This document shows, piece by piece, positions 26,401 to 41,400 of a stretch of DNA of 64,000 nucleotides. The notes beneath the pieces were generated by a model. It searched no databases. It saw only the letters and a program-made list of their open reading frames with translations, and had not been told where the DNA came from. A program made the translations under genes and the position numbers. The stretch's first letter is position 1, and the number at the start of each line of letters is the position of its first letter. The DNA comes from Pieris napi (taxonomy: Eukaryota > Arthropoda > Insecta > Lepidoptera > Pieridae): assembly GCF_905475465.1 (NCBI RefSeq), contig NC_062254.1, positions 3,802,001 through 3,866,000 on the forward strand, written 5' to 3'.

Positions 26401-29400
26401 ATTTCATTATATACAGCCTTCCGCGAAGTTGGCTAAGCGTGTTAAAAATGAATAAGTGATGCGAATATATTACTTAAATCTTAATACTATTCTCGCGAAG
26501 ATTTAACACATTAATGAGAAAAGCTTAAGTAACTTTAATACCGACTTTATGAATATTATTTTAACAATTTGAAATAAATACAAGCGGACGGTAAGTACAT
26601 CTATTCTTAACAGTAAATATTTTTTTATACAACATGGTAAACGGGTAGGAGGCTCATGATGTTAAGTGATATCACCCCGCCCATGGACACTCTCAACGCC
26701 AGAGGACTCGCAAATGCGTTGCCGGCCTTTGAATTTTTTTTTAAAGGAAAGGGTAAACGGGCAGGTCGCTCACCTAATGTTAAGTGACACCGCCCATGGA
26801 CAATCTCAATGCCAGAGGGCTCGCGAGTGCGTTGCCCGCCTTTTAAACGGCCGGAAAAGGGTAAACGGGCAGGAGGCTCATCTGATATTAAGTGATACCT
26901 TCTTTGGACAGTCACAATGCCAGAGGCGTCGCGAGTGCGTTGCCGGCCTTTTAATATTTAGTACCTACGCTCTTTTCTTGAACGATGACTTGAACACTAA
27001 ATCCCGTAAACAGGTTTCTATATGGATATAGAGGTTATTTAGCAAGGAAGCTTCCAGACGTTGAATTTCTATGGACTATTCCTAGAACCCACTACGACTT
27101 GTGTATTGGATATAGGAATGTGTTAGTAGATATTTTTGAGGTAATTTTATAGAAGTCAATTTCTGAGAATAGTGGAACAACGGCGTTACATTTAACTTCA
27201 AGTAAAGTTCAAAGCAATAGGCTTTCGTGGAAATATTAATAAATTTTACATAAAATATCTTTTAAAAATTATTGCCGCTTTTATCAGCCTAATGTCTGCT
27301 TCAAGTGGCTTTATTTTAGTTGCTAGTAATAAAAATACTGTAGATATTAATATTCTAGCAAATATAACAGCTTTAACGGTGAAAGAAGCGAATAAACTAC
27401 GATATCTTAGAACTGCCTTGCGATTCTGTAACTCCCTTTGACGACTGCTTCACGACTGATTTGAGAGCGACCGCCGATGCGAAAACCGCTGTGTGAGTGC
27501 TTCCCTATAAATCGAAAACTATGACCCATTCATGCAAAACACGAAATATCTTTCATTATTCGTACAATACAAACCTTTTTGTTTTAACATTCTACTCTAT
27601 CCAGATACAAAATCACAAAACACATAAAAATTAAGCTAGCCGAATTGAATTTCGAAACTACAACGGCGTACTTACGTATGATTGAGGTTATAAAAACTAC
27701 ACTCTCAAATACATACACACCCATTCACATACTCAAACATTCACGCATACTTAATGTTAAAAAAAAGGGTGCGTATACTTATGTACGCGGGTAAGAAGTT
27801 ATACTTACTTGGCATTATTAAAAATAGTTTTTGATTGCGAGCAAATAATTAATTACAATTAAATAATCAAAGACTGGAAAAGGAGTCATTGTAGTCAATA
27901 AAGTTCAGTTCACATTTGAAAAATTAAATAAATAAATATTTATTATTATTCTCTTACATTAAGTGTAACATAAATTCTATTATTATTCGAATGTTGTTTT
28001 TAAATTATGTCCAATGCTGTAGCATCTTCCGTGGGCAACTTCATTCTGTTAATTTTGTGTCACGGTGCGCGCACTCTCATCAATTTTTCATAACGCGCCT
28101 AAAGAAGTATAACTTCAAAAATTGTTTTATACGTGCACAACGGAATAATTGTTATCTAGTTGCCCACAACACAGTGATTCCCTTGTGTGAGGACTAGCGA
28201 TAGATGAATTTATGTAATGAATAAAGTTTTTATTACAAATTAAATCACAAAAATTACGGCGCACCTTTATGAAAAGGCTTTTATGTAACAAGACGTGTGT
28301 GGAATCTGAGAGGTTTACAGTACGATAAGAAACACTAAATCAGAATTAGCGAATGAAGACAACGAGTACTTTCAGCGGGAAATTGCAATTATTGCGGTAA
28401 TTTCAGAGCTCGACTCGCCTTCCAGCAACTGCAAATGGTTTTCTTAACCATATAATACATCTTATGTCATCAAAATTTTATTTCCAACACACAAATATAC
28501 AGTATTTACAATATTTATAATAACAATTAAAGATTATTATTATAATTATTATACATATTTATAATAATTAATTTAAATATATTCATTAAATTAAATCCGC
28601 GAAAATAGAGGACACCGTGAGCCATTTTTGCCAAAACCCTCCATCTTTTAGTCGATACCCCCTCCAGGGAAATAAATACAGATAATGCAACTTTCTCTGC
28701 AGCTTTGATACTTTTTGACATTCAACATCTTTTGTCTTCAGTCACCGTGACCACGCACGCTGTAAAGCACGCGAAACGTCGGATAAATTTAAAATTATGT
28801 TAAATAGTTGTAAATTTATAATAATACATAACTTCAATCCGGTCCAAATAGTGTTTTATTTATAATAATAATTAAAAAAAATTGTCATTATAAATATTGT
28901 ATTGTGTATTGTATAATAAAAAATTAAAATAAATTAAAAAAGTTTGGTCCATGTACCGGACCGAATGCTGGCAGCATTTAAGAATTTTAGTATGTCGAGG
29001 TGGGGCATGTTACAAAAAAAGTTGAGAAACAATGTAAAAATAAAATAAAAATAATTAAGTTTAATTTATATTAATTATAAACTATAATACAGTATCTATA
29101 TAAACAAACTATAATACAGTATCTATATAAACTGGTTACTAGTTATAAAATTCATGTACAAATTATCTTCAGAATTACATATTACATTAGAAATCCGTAT
29201 AAGATAATCAATGTTAAAACTGCAAGCTTAAAAGTCACTCAGATCTCGGATAAAACTGAATTTAAGATGCAGCTTTAAAAAGCTGTATCTTGATCCACCC
29301 TCTACAATTGAGCTTACTCGCTCGGTATATGAGGCTGGTTTAAAATTAAAATAACTAATAGGATAAGTATTAAACCCTGGTACTTCAGAGTAACAGTTTA

Positions 29401-32400
29401 GTTCTCAAAAGTTAATGAGATTTTAGTATTTGCTATAATTAAATCCGACACACTCATGAAATTGTGTTTCGCTGCCAGAGTAATGGGTGAAGTTTCATTG
29501 CGAGCTTTTATTTAATTTATTTTTATTGTTATACGTAGCAGTTTATGCTCCATTTTACGCCCCTTGCAGCTTACATCTTTAATATTATATGCGCTAGAAA
29601 TCATAACGTTAATTAACGTGTTTTAATATAAACTAATGTTTTACTCGGCTCTCATGTTTGTTAAAGCGTGTATACCTAGTTTAAATACTTAGGTAAAATT
29701 TGGATTGTTGCACGGATTAACTATATTGTAATATACTAAAAATTAATGAGATATGCTATTTTCAAAATATTGTTCAGATTTCACATTTGAACATCAACAA
29801 ACTGCTAACATGGATCCGGTGTGTGCTAAATATTAGCAGCTGAAGAGCAATTTTAATTATATTTTATTTAAATATTGATCATCTGCTGACACGGCTCATA
29901 TGTGTTTCAAATCTTAACAGCTGAGGTTGCGCGATACGTATGTGTGAATAGGTGTAATTAGTATTTAAGTTTTATAACAATAAATCAGATTTGAATATTG
30001 CTCTGTCTTGTTCATTTCTCGCTTCCTCTCAATGTGGCGAAGACTACTTCAAGCCCTTAATTATCGTGGTGAGCCTGCCCGGTACCTTTGAGCTAATCCC
30101 ACCACCTTGAACCTTTGATCCTACCCGTAGGGCTCCGTCTGTTACCTTAGGTGAAGGTCTCTTGGTGCAGACATCCCGTACTTATTTATATATTCACTAT
30201 TTATGTGTTAGGGTACGTCTGTAGGGCTTAGGGATCCGTAGGTTGTTAGGTTCTTACGTCTCACCCTCTCATATATTTAGTCATGTAGAGCAGCTTGCTC
30301 ATACATACATTACATATACTATTCAGATACTCCTGACATTGAATACATATAAATTTGAAAACCCACTTTTCACAGTCCACTAACTAGCAAGCTGTACCTT
30401 ATAAAGCATATAATTCTTAGTAATATTAATTGATTTCTTTCCTATAAAACTCGCTTTAAGATGTTCATTTAAATTTTCTTCAATCTTTGTTTTATAAATA
30501 AAGAAGTTTTAATCTCGGCATCTTTAAGAAATGCAGTAACTCACTTGCTATTTCTAATAATGCATCTAACATTCGCTGAGCGCATCATTGTTGACAATTG
30601 TCTGAAGCGATTTAATTTTTTAAAATTGAAAATTCCAAGACTCCGTGCTTTTCTCTTTATTCCTAGCGCGGAAAACTATATTGCGATTTTATTAAAAATG
30701 CGAAGTGTTCCAACGACGGGTAAACGAGTACTAAAACGTTATGGTTACTGCGGTGACGTTCGCACGGATAGGAAACTTATAAAATTGGTGATTCTAGCGT
30801 TTTAAGACCCATTATTTTCTTAAATATATAATTGTGGCGTCCTTCACGAAAAAACCACAACTCATAAGATGCCTTTTTCTGGGAATGTATTACGTATCAC
30901 TTAACTTCCGCCTCCTACCCATTTGCCCCCTGTTACAAAAAAAAACCCACGCACCAAAGAATAAAGAGGTATGACAAAATTATTCAGACAGTACACCCTT
31001 TGCCACCAGCGTGGGTTTCAATACGACAGCATCAGAGAGGCACTGAAGATAAATATAGCTACTACCGGTAAACGTTTTTTGGCCATGAATATTATTTCTA
31101 GGAAACATTTTTTAGTTCAATGAAATAACTATCTACAATAATAAATAGGGGTTGAAAAGGGGTGAAAATTAGGGGTTGTATGTATCGCTCTATGCTGTAT
31201 GATCAAAAAACTACAAAAAAAAATTTGGGATGGACATTCCTTATAACTTATTATAACTTAGGGATTTGAAATATAGATAGTAGCCGATTCTCAGACTTTC
31301 TGAATATGCATAAAAATTTTCATAAGAATCGGTCGAGCCGTTTCGAAGTATGGGAACGAACATTGTGACACGAGAATTTTATATATTAGATATAGCAAAA
31401 GAATCTTCAACCCTATACTGAATAGTCTGGACTTCAAGAGTGGCAGGAAACGGGCGAACCAACTACTTTTCCCCCATCCCATTATCTCTTAAGTGTTAAG
31501 ATAGCTAAGTGTCATCATTTATCCTTTTAATTAAGTTTCTGCAGCATGATACAATTCGCAATTAACGTTTCCAATTTTAAGACGCCCGATCGGATCTCGC
31601 TAATAAAAAAGCTAGAATTTGAATCGTTCGTGTTTAATTAAAGGTACAAATTTAATCCACGTACAAATAAATGCCGATGTTCAAACGAAAACAAACAAGC
31701 AATTTGGAATTACACACACGTTGGCAAACGCCACACATTAAGCCAATGGCAACTGGTAGAAATTTCCATTTTGGTTTCCACTTCGCTAAGAGAAATTATT
31801 AGTCGATCGTTTGGTTTACGCTATTGTTTAAAGAATGTTTATTGTGCATTGACAAGATAAGTTTCATATTGGGTAGTCACGCCACGGCCTGGTGACAAAT
31901 AAATGTTCCAACAACAATGGACGGAACACTATTAGGCCGGAATTATGTCTATTACAGATAGGTCGGTTCAATGTGTTAGCTAATAAAAATATATTGGCTA
32001 CGTTTTAATGTCGACGTTATAACGCGTAACTGCGGAAACAATAGACTTGTTACAGTGAAATATTAATACAAGTTATATATAAATGTCTTAAAATATGTTA
32101 AAACATACTTATAATATTCCTAATAACTAAGGAATATATTTTAAGTAAAAGTTATATGTTCATGATTTATTTGATAATATAAGTTTAAATTTGGAATGAT
32201 GTCTCATGTATTGCTTATTTCGTTTTATCACTACATAGTATAAAACAAAGTCGCTTACTCTGTCCCTATATCCCTATGTATGCTTTAATCTTTAAAACTA
32301 CGCAACGGATTTTGATACGGTTTTCTTTATACTACTACTATACTATATGATTGAAGAGGAAGGTTTATATGTATAATAACATCCATTAAATAGTGGAGAA

Positions 32401-35400
32401 ATACTGTTATTTTTAAGGTTTCTAATGTGATGTCGTAAATAATTACATTTTTCCGCTTACATTGCAAACGCAGGCTGAACCATAAGAGATTTATCAAAAT
32501 AATGTACTAAATATTGTACACATTGAAAACGTATATTTAGTATCAGCATTGCACCCGTGTGAAGCCGGGGCGGGTCGCTAGTTTAATAATATTTTATAGT
32601 TGCTATTTATTCTGAGTGAAATTAGTCTTTGACTCTATACGAAATTACACAACTGGTTGAACCCTATTGTTAAAACATAACTCAAAATATAAACCTTAAT
32701 ATAAAAATCTTTGGAAAGTTTCTTCAACTCAATTCTCAGAATAAGCAACGAATTTAAAGCCCCTGAAACGAAATGTCTTTTAAAATAAAGAAATATCATT
32801 AGCGACTTTTATATAATACGCTATAACTCCAGATGCCTGCGGTGCTGTAAGTTCGCTTACATAAAAGAGGCAAACAAAAAATTCATAAAATTCCTCTCAG
32901 AGTTGTCCTTTTCGTCTACTACGGCTCGATGTAGAAGTCCGACAGAAACTTCGAAGAAGTCGATTAAAGTTACATAGGCGAGAGTGCCTATATTACGTTT
33001 TGTAAATGATGTTTAAAAAGTTCGAGCTTTCACAGAGTTCATAGTGAGTTTAATGTAAACTATTTTGAACTTTAAAAGTGTTCTATTTTCAATTATGTTC
33101 TCCTCAAAACCATAGCAATAATAATAATAATTATTATGTATATAACACACTAGCAGCTTAATAAGCTGATGCGCGTGTATTTTTAGATTTGGAGAAACTA
33201 TCCAATCTATTTTTAAAGGTGTTCAGAGATGGTGCACTGTATTACAATTTGTATTATGTTGAGTGGTCTTAAGTTTTAAAGAACTACCCCATAATTGTAA
33301 GTGTTTTTGTTTTATATTAATTTGTCAAGCTTCAAGAGTTCTAGCCGTTGTAGATAAAAAATAAATCGAATAATGTCAAATAAATCCAAGTTGTATATAT
33401 CTTAAGGTGCGAAAGTTTTTTGAAAAGTTAATGTAAACAATATGAAACGAAAATGAATATAGCTAGCTATGATTTTTGGACACATATATGTGACTAAAAA
33501 CCTAGATATGTGAAAGGTTTTTGAAACCATAGGACAATGACTTTCTGCGTCGATTTCGTGGATTATATCGCCGTCCTAATCGTAAACGATTGCTGTTAAC
33601 AATGGAACCCAACGCCTTCTTTATTTATTTTTTATTATGATTTTATACGTCGTTTATAAAAAGAGAGTTTATAGTAGTGTGATGGAAACATAACCTTTAG
33701 TTTCTGTTCACCAGCACGTCGAACAAAACTACCTATTTATGAAAGATAATATGTTAACAAAATTAAAACTGTGAACACTACCAAGGTTCGTTATAAAGAA
33801 GGCAGTGCAAAACATGTGTTACTAAATCACAGGGGCGGTGTCAATTAGACAAGCAGTAAAAAAATCCACAATTATCTTATAAGATAAAATTTTGTGTACT
33901 ATTAAAAATTATTGCGCGAAAGAGAAAAATTATCACAAAATCTTTTTATAATGTTCAGTCATTAAAACACTTTACGAATAAAAATCCGACGATAAACATA
34001 AAGTCCGCAAATTATTCGATTCATTTCAAAGGAATTTCACTAAAAGGAACGGAAAGTATCTCAAAGCTTTTATATCTCTCTGTCTTGTCTTATTGTCTTC
34101 AAGCTTCGCCGATATATGTATTAAACCTTTCTCTTGGGCAGGGGCGGATCTACTTAAGGGATTTTTGGGCTGTAGCCCAGAACCCCGTGAAAACGTAGGG
34201 CCCCCAGTCCCCACTGAAAGCAATAGGTGATATTTTTTTTTAAATCTGAAATTTAAAAAAAATCTATTTTCTTGGAATCCCTGAGATCAATCAACCCGAT
34301 GCGCGTCTATCGAACGGAACAGGGAATTCCCCGTCCCTTGTTTGCGGTCGGTGTATTTTTTCGCGTACAGTGCGTCCATTACGGGGGACTTACCCGTTAT
34401 AGCCCAGAGCTCCAAAAACTCACTTACTCATTCAGTAATCTATACATGCATATAATTTCAACTAACATGCATCAGTATAATGGATCATCTATAGGATAGG
34501 TATATTAAAACTAATGTTCGTGTTTTTAGTAATGTAATTAACAGGAACAAAATAGTTGGCTTTCAGTTTGAATCAAACGGTGATATGTGGTTGTTTATAA
34601 ATAAAATACAATTAAAATTCAGAACTAAAGTTACAACTAGCCTTTGTAGCTAGGCTCACATAATTAGCATCCATAAATTAATTATTAAATAGTACCTATA
34701 TTAAAATTGGAGTATACATATAATGTACTTTGAATCAGTGGCGCTACAACCTCTTTAGGTCTGGGCCTCAGATTTCTGAATCTGTTTCATGATCATTTTT
34801 CAATCTAATAGGCAAGTAGATGATCAGCCTCAAGTGCCTGACACACGCCGTCGACTTTTTGGGTCTAAGACATGTCGGTTTCCTCACGATGTTTTTCCTT
34901 CACCGTTAGAGCGAATGTTAAATGCGCACATAGAAACAAATTCCATTGGTGCACAGCCGGGGATGGAACCTACGACCTCAGGTATAAGAGTCGCACGCAG
35001 AAGTCACTAGGCTAACACTGCTCTATAATGTACTTTACATGAAGGTATATCATGGGTCACTAGGTGTACAAAGAAACCGCCTCTTTAAATTAGTGTTAAG
35101 CCCAATAGCATATGAGGTCCTTTGACGTGAGTAAATGTTATAAAGAAGCAGGAGAAATGAGAGTGCTTCGTTCCCTAGGGGAATAACGGAAGTAATAAAT
35201 GCGATTACAATGCAAATTAAAAAAATATTTTTGTCTGATATTAACGTTAATAGGTAGGTGTCTAACAATTTTTATATTTGCTCTAAATTCTTTTTAAAAA
35301 AGTCAATAGGCAATTTGACGACTCATTGGTCTAGTGGTTAGTACCCTGGACTGCGAATCCATGGGTCCGGGGTTCGATCCCCGGCTGAGACGAACATCGA

Positions 35401-38400
35401 TGTGATGAGCATTTGGTGTTGTGCTTAGGTCTTGGGCGTTTAAAAATATGTTTTTATATGTCTATCTATCTATAATATGTATGTATATCGTACGCACAAC
35501 GGACCAACCTCGAGTCTAATTGCGGAGAAAGGAGTCCTTCAACCCTATGTATGTATATCCGTTGCCTAGTACCTATAACACAAGCTTCACCAGCTTAGCA
35601 TGGGACTAGGTCAATTGGTGTGAATTGTCTTTAAAAAAAAAAATAAGGTACTAAATATATCCTGCCCTGATAACTGTATGCGATTTTAGGTATATACAAT
35701 AAATAGTAGAAGTAGATTCGTAATAAAGCTGCCTCGTATAAAACCTTAAGTGCAGGGAGTTGACAGTAGGTGTTTCATTCGAGGGACAATGCAAAGTAGA
35801 TTGAATTGGAAGTCTCTCAATAAGCTTTCAGTACCCGGGGGAAGTAAAAGGGTTAAAAATAAGAACAATGTCCATGATGCTTCCTAAATGTGAAATTGCA
35901 CTCTAATTTTGTCACGACTTTGTTTCGTTTTACGTTAGCACGACTCAATTTTGTACTGTACATTCGTAGCATGTTTACGTTGCTTATTTTCAACTAGCGT
36001 GTTATTTGCAACGTCATCATTTTAAACAGGTTCCAAATTTGAAATTATTAAATAACACTTGTTAAAAATTTTACATTACACACAATCAGTACACAAAGTC
36101 TAAGTTTGATAGTGGCTACATGGTGTTCGAAATTTGAAATTTTGGCTATAAATCTATTGGCAAAATTTCAATGCTCTTTTATAATTTCGTCTCTAGAAGA
36201 ATAAAATTAAGTATTTAAACGAAGCTGTGCAAAACCGTAGGCTACAGCTAGTTTAAAATAATAGACGTTGATTAATATTTAATTGTAACACAAATAATTT
36301 CAGTTATAAAAACCTTCTCGGAAAAGGTAATAAAGGCTGTTACGATTGAATGCTGAAATATAATTTTACGAACAATTTTATTCAATAAATGTCGAAAGGT
36401 TATTCCTATGTATGGCCCCTTATGTTAAGCTTATATATAACAGTTTTTGACATTCAGAGTCATACTGAGTCCTCTGAATTTTACTAAATACATAAGTTTG
36501 CATTTTTGACTAATCAAAACGAACCGTAACCCTATCATAGGGAAAATACTTTAAAAAAAAAGTAAAAATACTTTTTACTATTTTTTAGCTTAAACAATCA
36601 ATAAACGCAAACTAATGTCATCTTTTTAAAATCATAAATCAGTAGCGCAACAACCTCTTTAGGTCTTGGCCTCAGATTAGATAAAAAAATTCGTTTTTAA
36701 TTTTTTTAAGATACAGCATACAAAAATACATACAACCCTTAATTTTCATTCCCTCTACGATCAACCCCTATTTTTTATTTGTTTATTAATTGTCTTAAGA
36801 CTTGAACTGTGAGGTTTATATAGAGAAAAATTGACAGAACAACCTTAAAAGTTTTCATTTCGGAAAACCGAAGTCTCTGGGGTAAGAAAATATTCCATGC
36901 TGGTATGTATTAAAATGGTAGGCTAAGTAAAATCACATTTAGGAGAAACGAAGTTCGCGGGGGCAGCTAGTAATATCGTAAATTTCCGTGAAGATGCGCT
37001 CAGCTTACGCTCACGCTTTTCAAGCCTTCTATTAAAAATTAGTTTAACCTATCCTCTCTATGACGTTCTTCCCCGTAAAGTCCCCCGTCCTTTAAATGTT
37101 AAATGTTTGTTAATGTTTGTGTTTAGTCCATATTGTAAAGCTATAAAATAAAAGTGTAATATATATAAAAAATATTATAAATAGGAAACAGTATTTAATA
37201 ATGTTATTATTACTCACTCATATTTGCGTTGTCTGTGCTGTCTTAAAACTAACAATCGAATTTCAACTATTTTTTGTTAGTTTAGGTGCATATTCAAAAT
37301 TAACTTTATTATTATTTTCACTGATCAATCTCCATCGTGCCTTCTCCATCTACACACTGGCAAAGTACCTTGTGCCCAGTTGGTACAAATAAAAGCCGTA
37401 ACCAAAAAAAAAATTAATTAAAAACTATGTAATAATAAGGACAGAACGCCTGCTTTAATAATATGCACATTTCAATTTAAATTTGTTACCGTTATTTTAA
37501 CCTGAAAACGAAAACTAAAACTATGTCCATATATAAAATCTTGTCTATTTTGAAAAACCATTTTAGATTATTGTTTAGTCTATGGAACCTATACAATTAT
37601 GTTTTTTTTAATTCTGTTAAGCTGAAAAGGAAAAAAAGCAAATATTCTTATAACATATTCATAACTTTAGTAACACACCAAAACGTTTATCTAAATAAAA
37701 GTGTTAATTACCATTCTTAAGTTACACAAATACACGTTTATTTTTCGATTAAAATAGTCTCAAATCAATAAATCAAAGCTAAGATTAGACGATCAAAGAT
37801 ATCGGTGACTGACTATAACTATGACGCTTTTCAAAACCATGTTTTATATTAATTACTCTCGATAACACTTCATTTTTCATACTGTCAAATGCTCATTAAA
37901 GCTTGAGGAATATGAATTACCAAACCTTAACATTGATGGCGTGTATAGCAAACTAGGACTAAATTATCAACAGAAGAAGAAATATGTCTGCCTTGTGCTC
38001 CGAGTCCTCTTTAGTGAGTTTATTAGCAAAATGTAATAAAATCTATACCTATACGGGATCATTGGAAATAATTCAACTGAAATAGTTTTAGCTCCGAAAG
38101 CGTTCTCTGAATTCGTTTGAATTAATTACGTCTGTAATTCAATAAAGCGCAGATATAAAATACGTCGTGAAAAAGATTACGGTACATATTTGTAAAAACA
38201 TAAATTTACGGTTACAGGAATATATTCCACACTCAAACGTGAAAATTACTAACATTTTACACATTAATTTGCTGTTAAACTAGCGAGGTCGTTTCGAAAA
38301 TATTCTGCAATAGAAAGGTGAAATGAAAAATTCTTTAGTACAAAGGAAAGTACGACGGAACAATATCTGTTCTAGGGTGTTTAAAAAGTATTTGCTTTAT

Positions 38401-41400
38401 GCGAATCCTGGATCTAACGAGCTGAGATCCTGACTGGGAAAGCTCTCACAATTAATTCAACGGTTCCGGCACTCATGAATATTTCTTAATAAAATTTTCC
38501 GTACATTTGTAAATTTGTAATATTATTCTTTGGGGTAATATTTTGAAAGTTTGGTATGTGAGTTTTGAGCGTCTCTTTGCGTTTTTTACAAAGTTTACTA
38601 CGGAGAGTGTTCGGAAGAATTGTTTGGGTTGATTCCTCCTGCCTCTTTTCAACACCGTACGAGCCGTACGACCTCTAAATTTCACCAACATCATCTTGAT
38701 GGTTGGAGGTCTTCCACAGTCCGTTTCACAAGGCATTTTCTTTTGCGAACTAGCGAACTGTGGAATCGACTCCCGGGAGGGTCTTCCCTCAGAGATACGA
38801 CCTCCAAATGTTTAATGAGCGAGTCTACTCCTCCCTCAAAGGCCGGCAACGCACCCACTAAAAATGGGTGTATATTCGTCCCGCAAGCTCGTTTGCCCCC
38901 CTATTATATAAAAAAAAGAGAAAAACGCTTGAATATTATTGCCTTTACGGAATTATAAAGACATATAGATGTGAGATTGAACAAGATCAAGGGTTGTAAC
39001 GTAACGCTAGTCTGTTAATAATACGAAAATTGTGCATATATTTTAAAAACGATTTTTGTATCACATTAAATAAAACAGTTAAGTATTAAGGTAGTACGAA
39101 TTCGGACAAAATTTCAGTTTATATTAACATGCTCTAAATCCCAGGGCAATTAAGGAATAAAAACAAAATGAACGAAAATAAACTCGGTCTTTTGCGGTAT
39201 TTTGAACAGAATCGAGGTGAAATATCAAATTTTAAAGAAATTTTTGAACGTGCAAAATGCTTATAAAATAAATCCGGAAAAATGTTTTTATTTCCAGTTT
39301 TGGGTATATAGTTGACAAAATTAGTACTATTTTATAAATACCAGCTATATAAATCTCTCTATGTTTGCTTGGAATCGAAAAGCGTAGTTAAAATTTTACA
39401 CCGTACAGAGCGTGAGAAAAATTGTTTGGCACCTGAAACCTCAAAGTAACTTCACTAAATAAAAAAGGGTGCGTATACTTATGTTCGCGCGTAAGAAGTT
39501 ATACTTCTTTGGCATTATTAAAAATAGTTTTTGATTGCATGCAAATAATTAATTACAATTAAATAATCAAAGACTGGAAAAGGAGTCATTATAGTCAATA
39601 AAGTTCAGTTTACATTCGAAAAATTAAATAAATTAATATTTATTATGATTCTCTTACATTAAATGTAACTTAAATTCTTTTATTATTCGAATGTTGTTTT
39701 TAAATTATGTCCAATGCTGTAGCATCTTCCGTGGGCAACTTCATTCTGATAATTTTGTGTTAAAATTTCACTCTCACCAATTTTTCATAACGCGCCTAAA
39801 GAAGTATAACTTCAAAAATAAACTGACAAGCATTTTCGGAGTGTTATCAAAAACAGCGCGTCACGTACACACAATTGTTGGGAAAGTACTTAAGACACCT
39901 AAATGCTTCACTAACTCTGTGGGTTAATAAAAATATCAAATCGCGATTTACTTCAATTGGTTTCCAATAAGTGAACGTTAAAGAAATGCGGCTTTCCAAT
40001 AAGACTTCAAACTATTGAATATATCTCCTAAAGTACCATTATAAGGACATTATTCTCCCTATTTTTTAAAATCCTGCTTTATGGAAAGCTAGATTTACCG
40101 TTTATAAGTGAACTCTTACCCTCGAGCTGGGCAAATAAAAATGGTCTGAGATACGCTTATCTATTAAAAGTCTATTCACATTCTCGTTAGAAAATAGTGA
40201 AAGGAAAGATAAAACGGGAGAACTCTATGCATTCAAAGCGAGTGTTGTAAGAAAATACCACAAGTGTGGAACAACAGTATGTTCATAGTATTGTCTTTTA
40301 TTGACATAACTTTTAGACATAGAGATAGAGAAGATGGCCTAAAATTGTCAACCTGGGATCCAATAATATCCAAATTAAAATCTCAAAGTAAACAATCCGC
40401 GAAAATAGAAGACACCGTGAGCCATTTCTGCCAAAACCCTCCATCTTTTAGTCGATACCAACTCCGAGGAAATAAATACAGATAACACAACTTTTTCTAC
40501 AGCTGTGCTACTTTCTGATATTCAACACCTTTTGTTTTCAGTCACCGTGACCACGCACGCTGTAAAGCACGCGAAACGTCGGTTAAATTTAAAATTATGT
40601 AAAATAATTGTAAATTTACGTATAATAAAATATAAATTCAAATCCGTTAAAAAAGTGTTTTTCAACAGTATGTTCGTCAATTCTCCGGCTTACGTTACAT
40701 CTTGTAAGATTACGAATGAAAAATTGAGCAGTGCCTCTATCATCTGTTATTACTACATCCACAGATTATTATTATTATAGAACGGGACAAACGGGCTCAC
40801 CTGATGTAAAGTGATACCCGCCGCCCATGGACACTCTCAATGCCAGAGGGCTCGCGAGTGCGTTGCCGGCCTTTTAAGAATTGGTACGCTCTTTTCTTGA
40901 AGGACAGTCGAATTGGCTCAGAAATACTTCAGTGGGCAGCTGGTTCCACATAGTGGTGGCAAAAACTGCCTTAAAAAACGACGGACATCGATGGTGTGGA
41001 CGATTTAATTAGTTATTGTATAACTAATATGTAATAACAAATAATTGTTAGCTTAATAATTACCTCACATACATAAAAAGTGAGTGAATTTTAACATATT
41101 TTAATAGTTATAATAGTTTTTCGCGCAAATTTATTAAAATGGTACGCATTGGATTTTATTTTTATTATTTTGGTTTTGAAGGTACAGACAACATATTTAT
41201 TTATGCTTAGGCTGTAATAAGTGCAACTAATTAGATTGTATAATTACTTGAATTATAAATTGTACGGTGGTTTACGCAACGTTAGAACGGTAGACACCGA
41301 TACTGCCAGAATCGCCGACTTTTTAAGAATTGGTCCATTCTTTTCGTGAAGGAAGTCGTAAAACTTCGCGTCGGTAAGGTTCCACGTAATTGTCGCGGTA

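Noticed and set aside
26625..27031. Two ORFs of about 100 codons on opposite strands
   Set aside because: Both are translations of the three tandem LINE tails.
30545..30805. 86-codon plus-strand ORF
   Set aside because: Basic, leucine-rich, no domain or repeat recognised, and no splice-site or neighbour support. Likely chance in AT-rich DNA.
34130..34215. Possible hAT-like end CAGGGGCGGATCTACTTAAG
   Set aside because: Only one end was seen, with no complementary end or target duplication nearby, so it was not listed as an element.
35330..35395. Possible tRNA gene (A box, B box, 7-base anticodon loop with GCG)
   Set aside because: Two more copies with the same 3' body exist at 46.7 and 48.1 kb, the acceptor stem pairs badly and a GCG anticodon would be unusual in animals. 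It is a SINE head.
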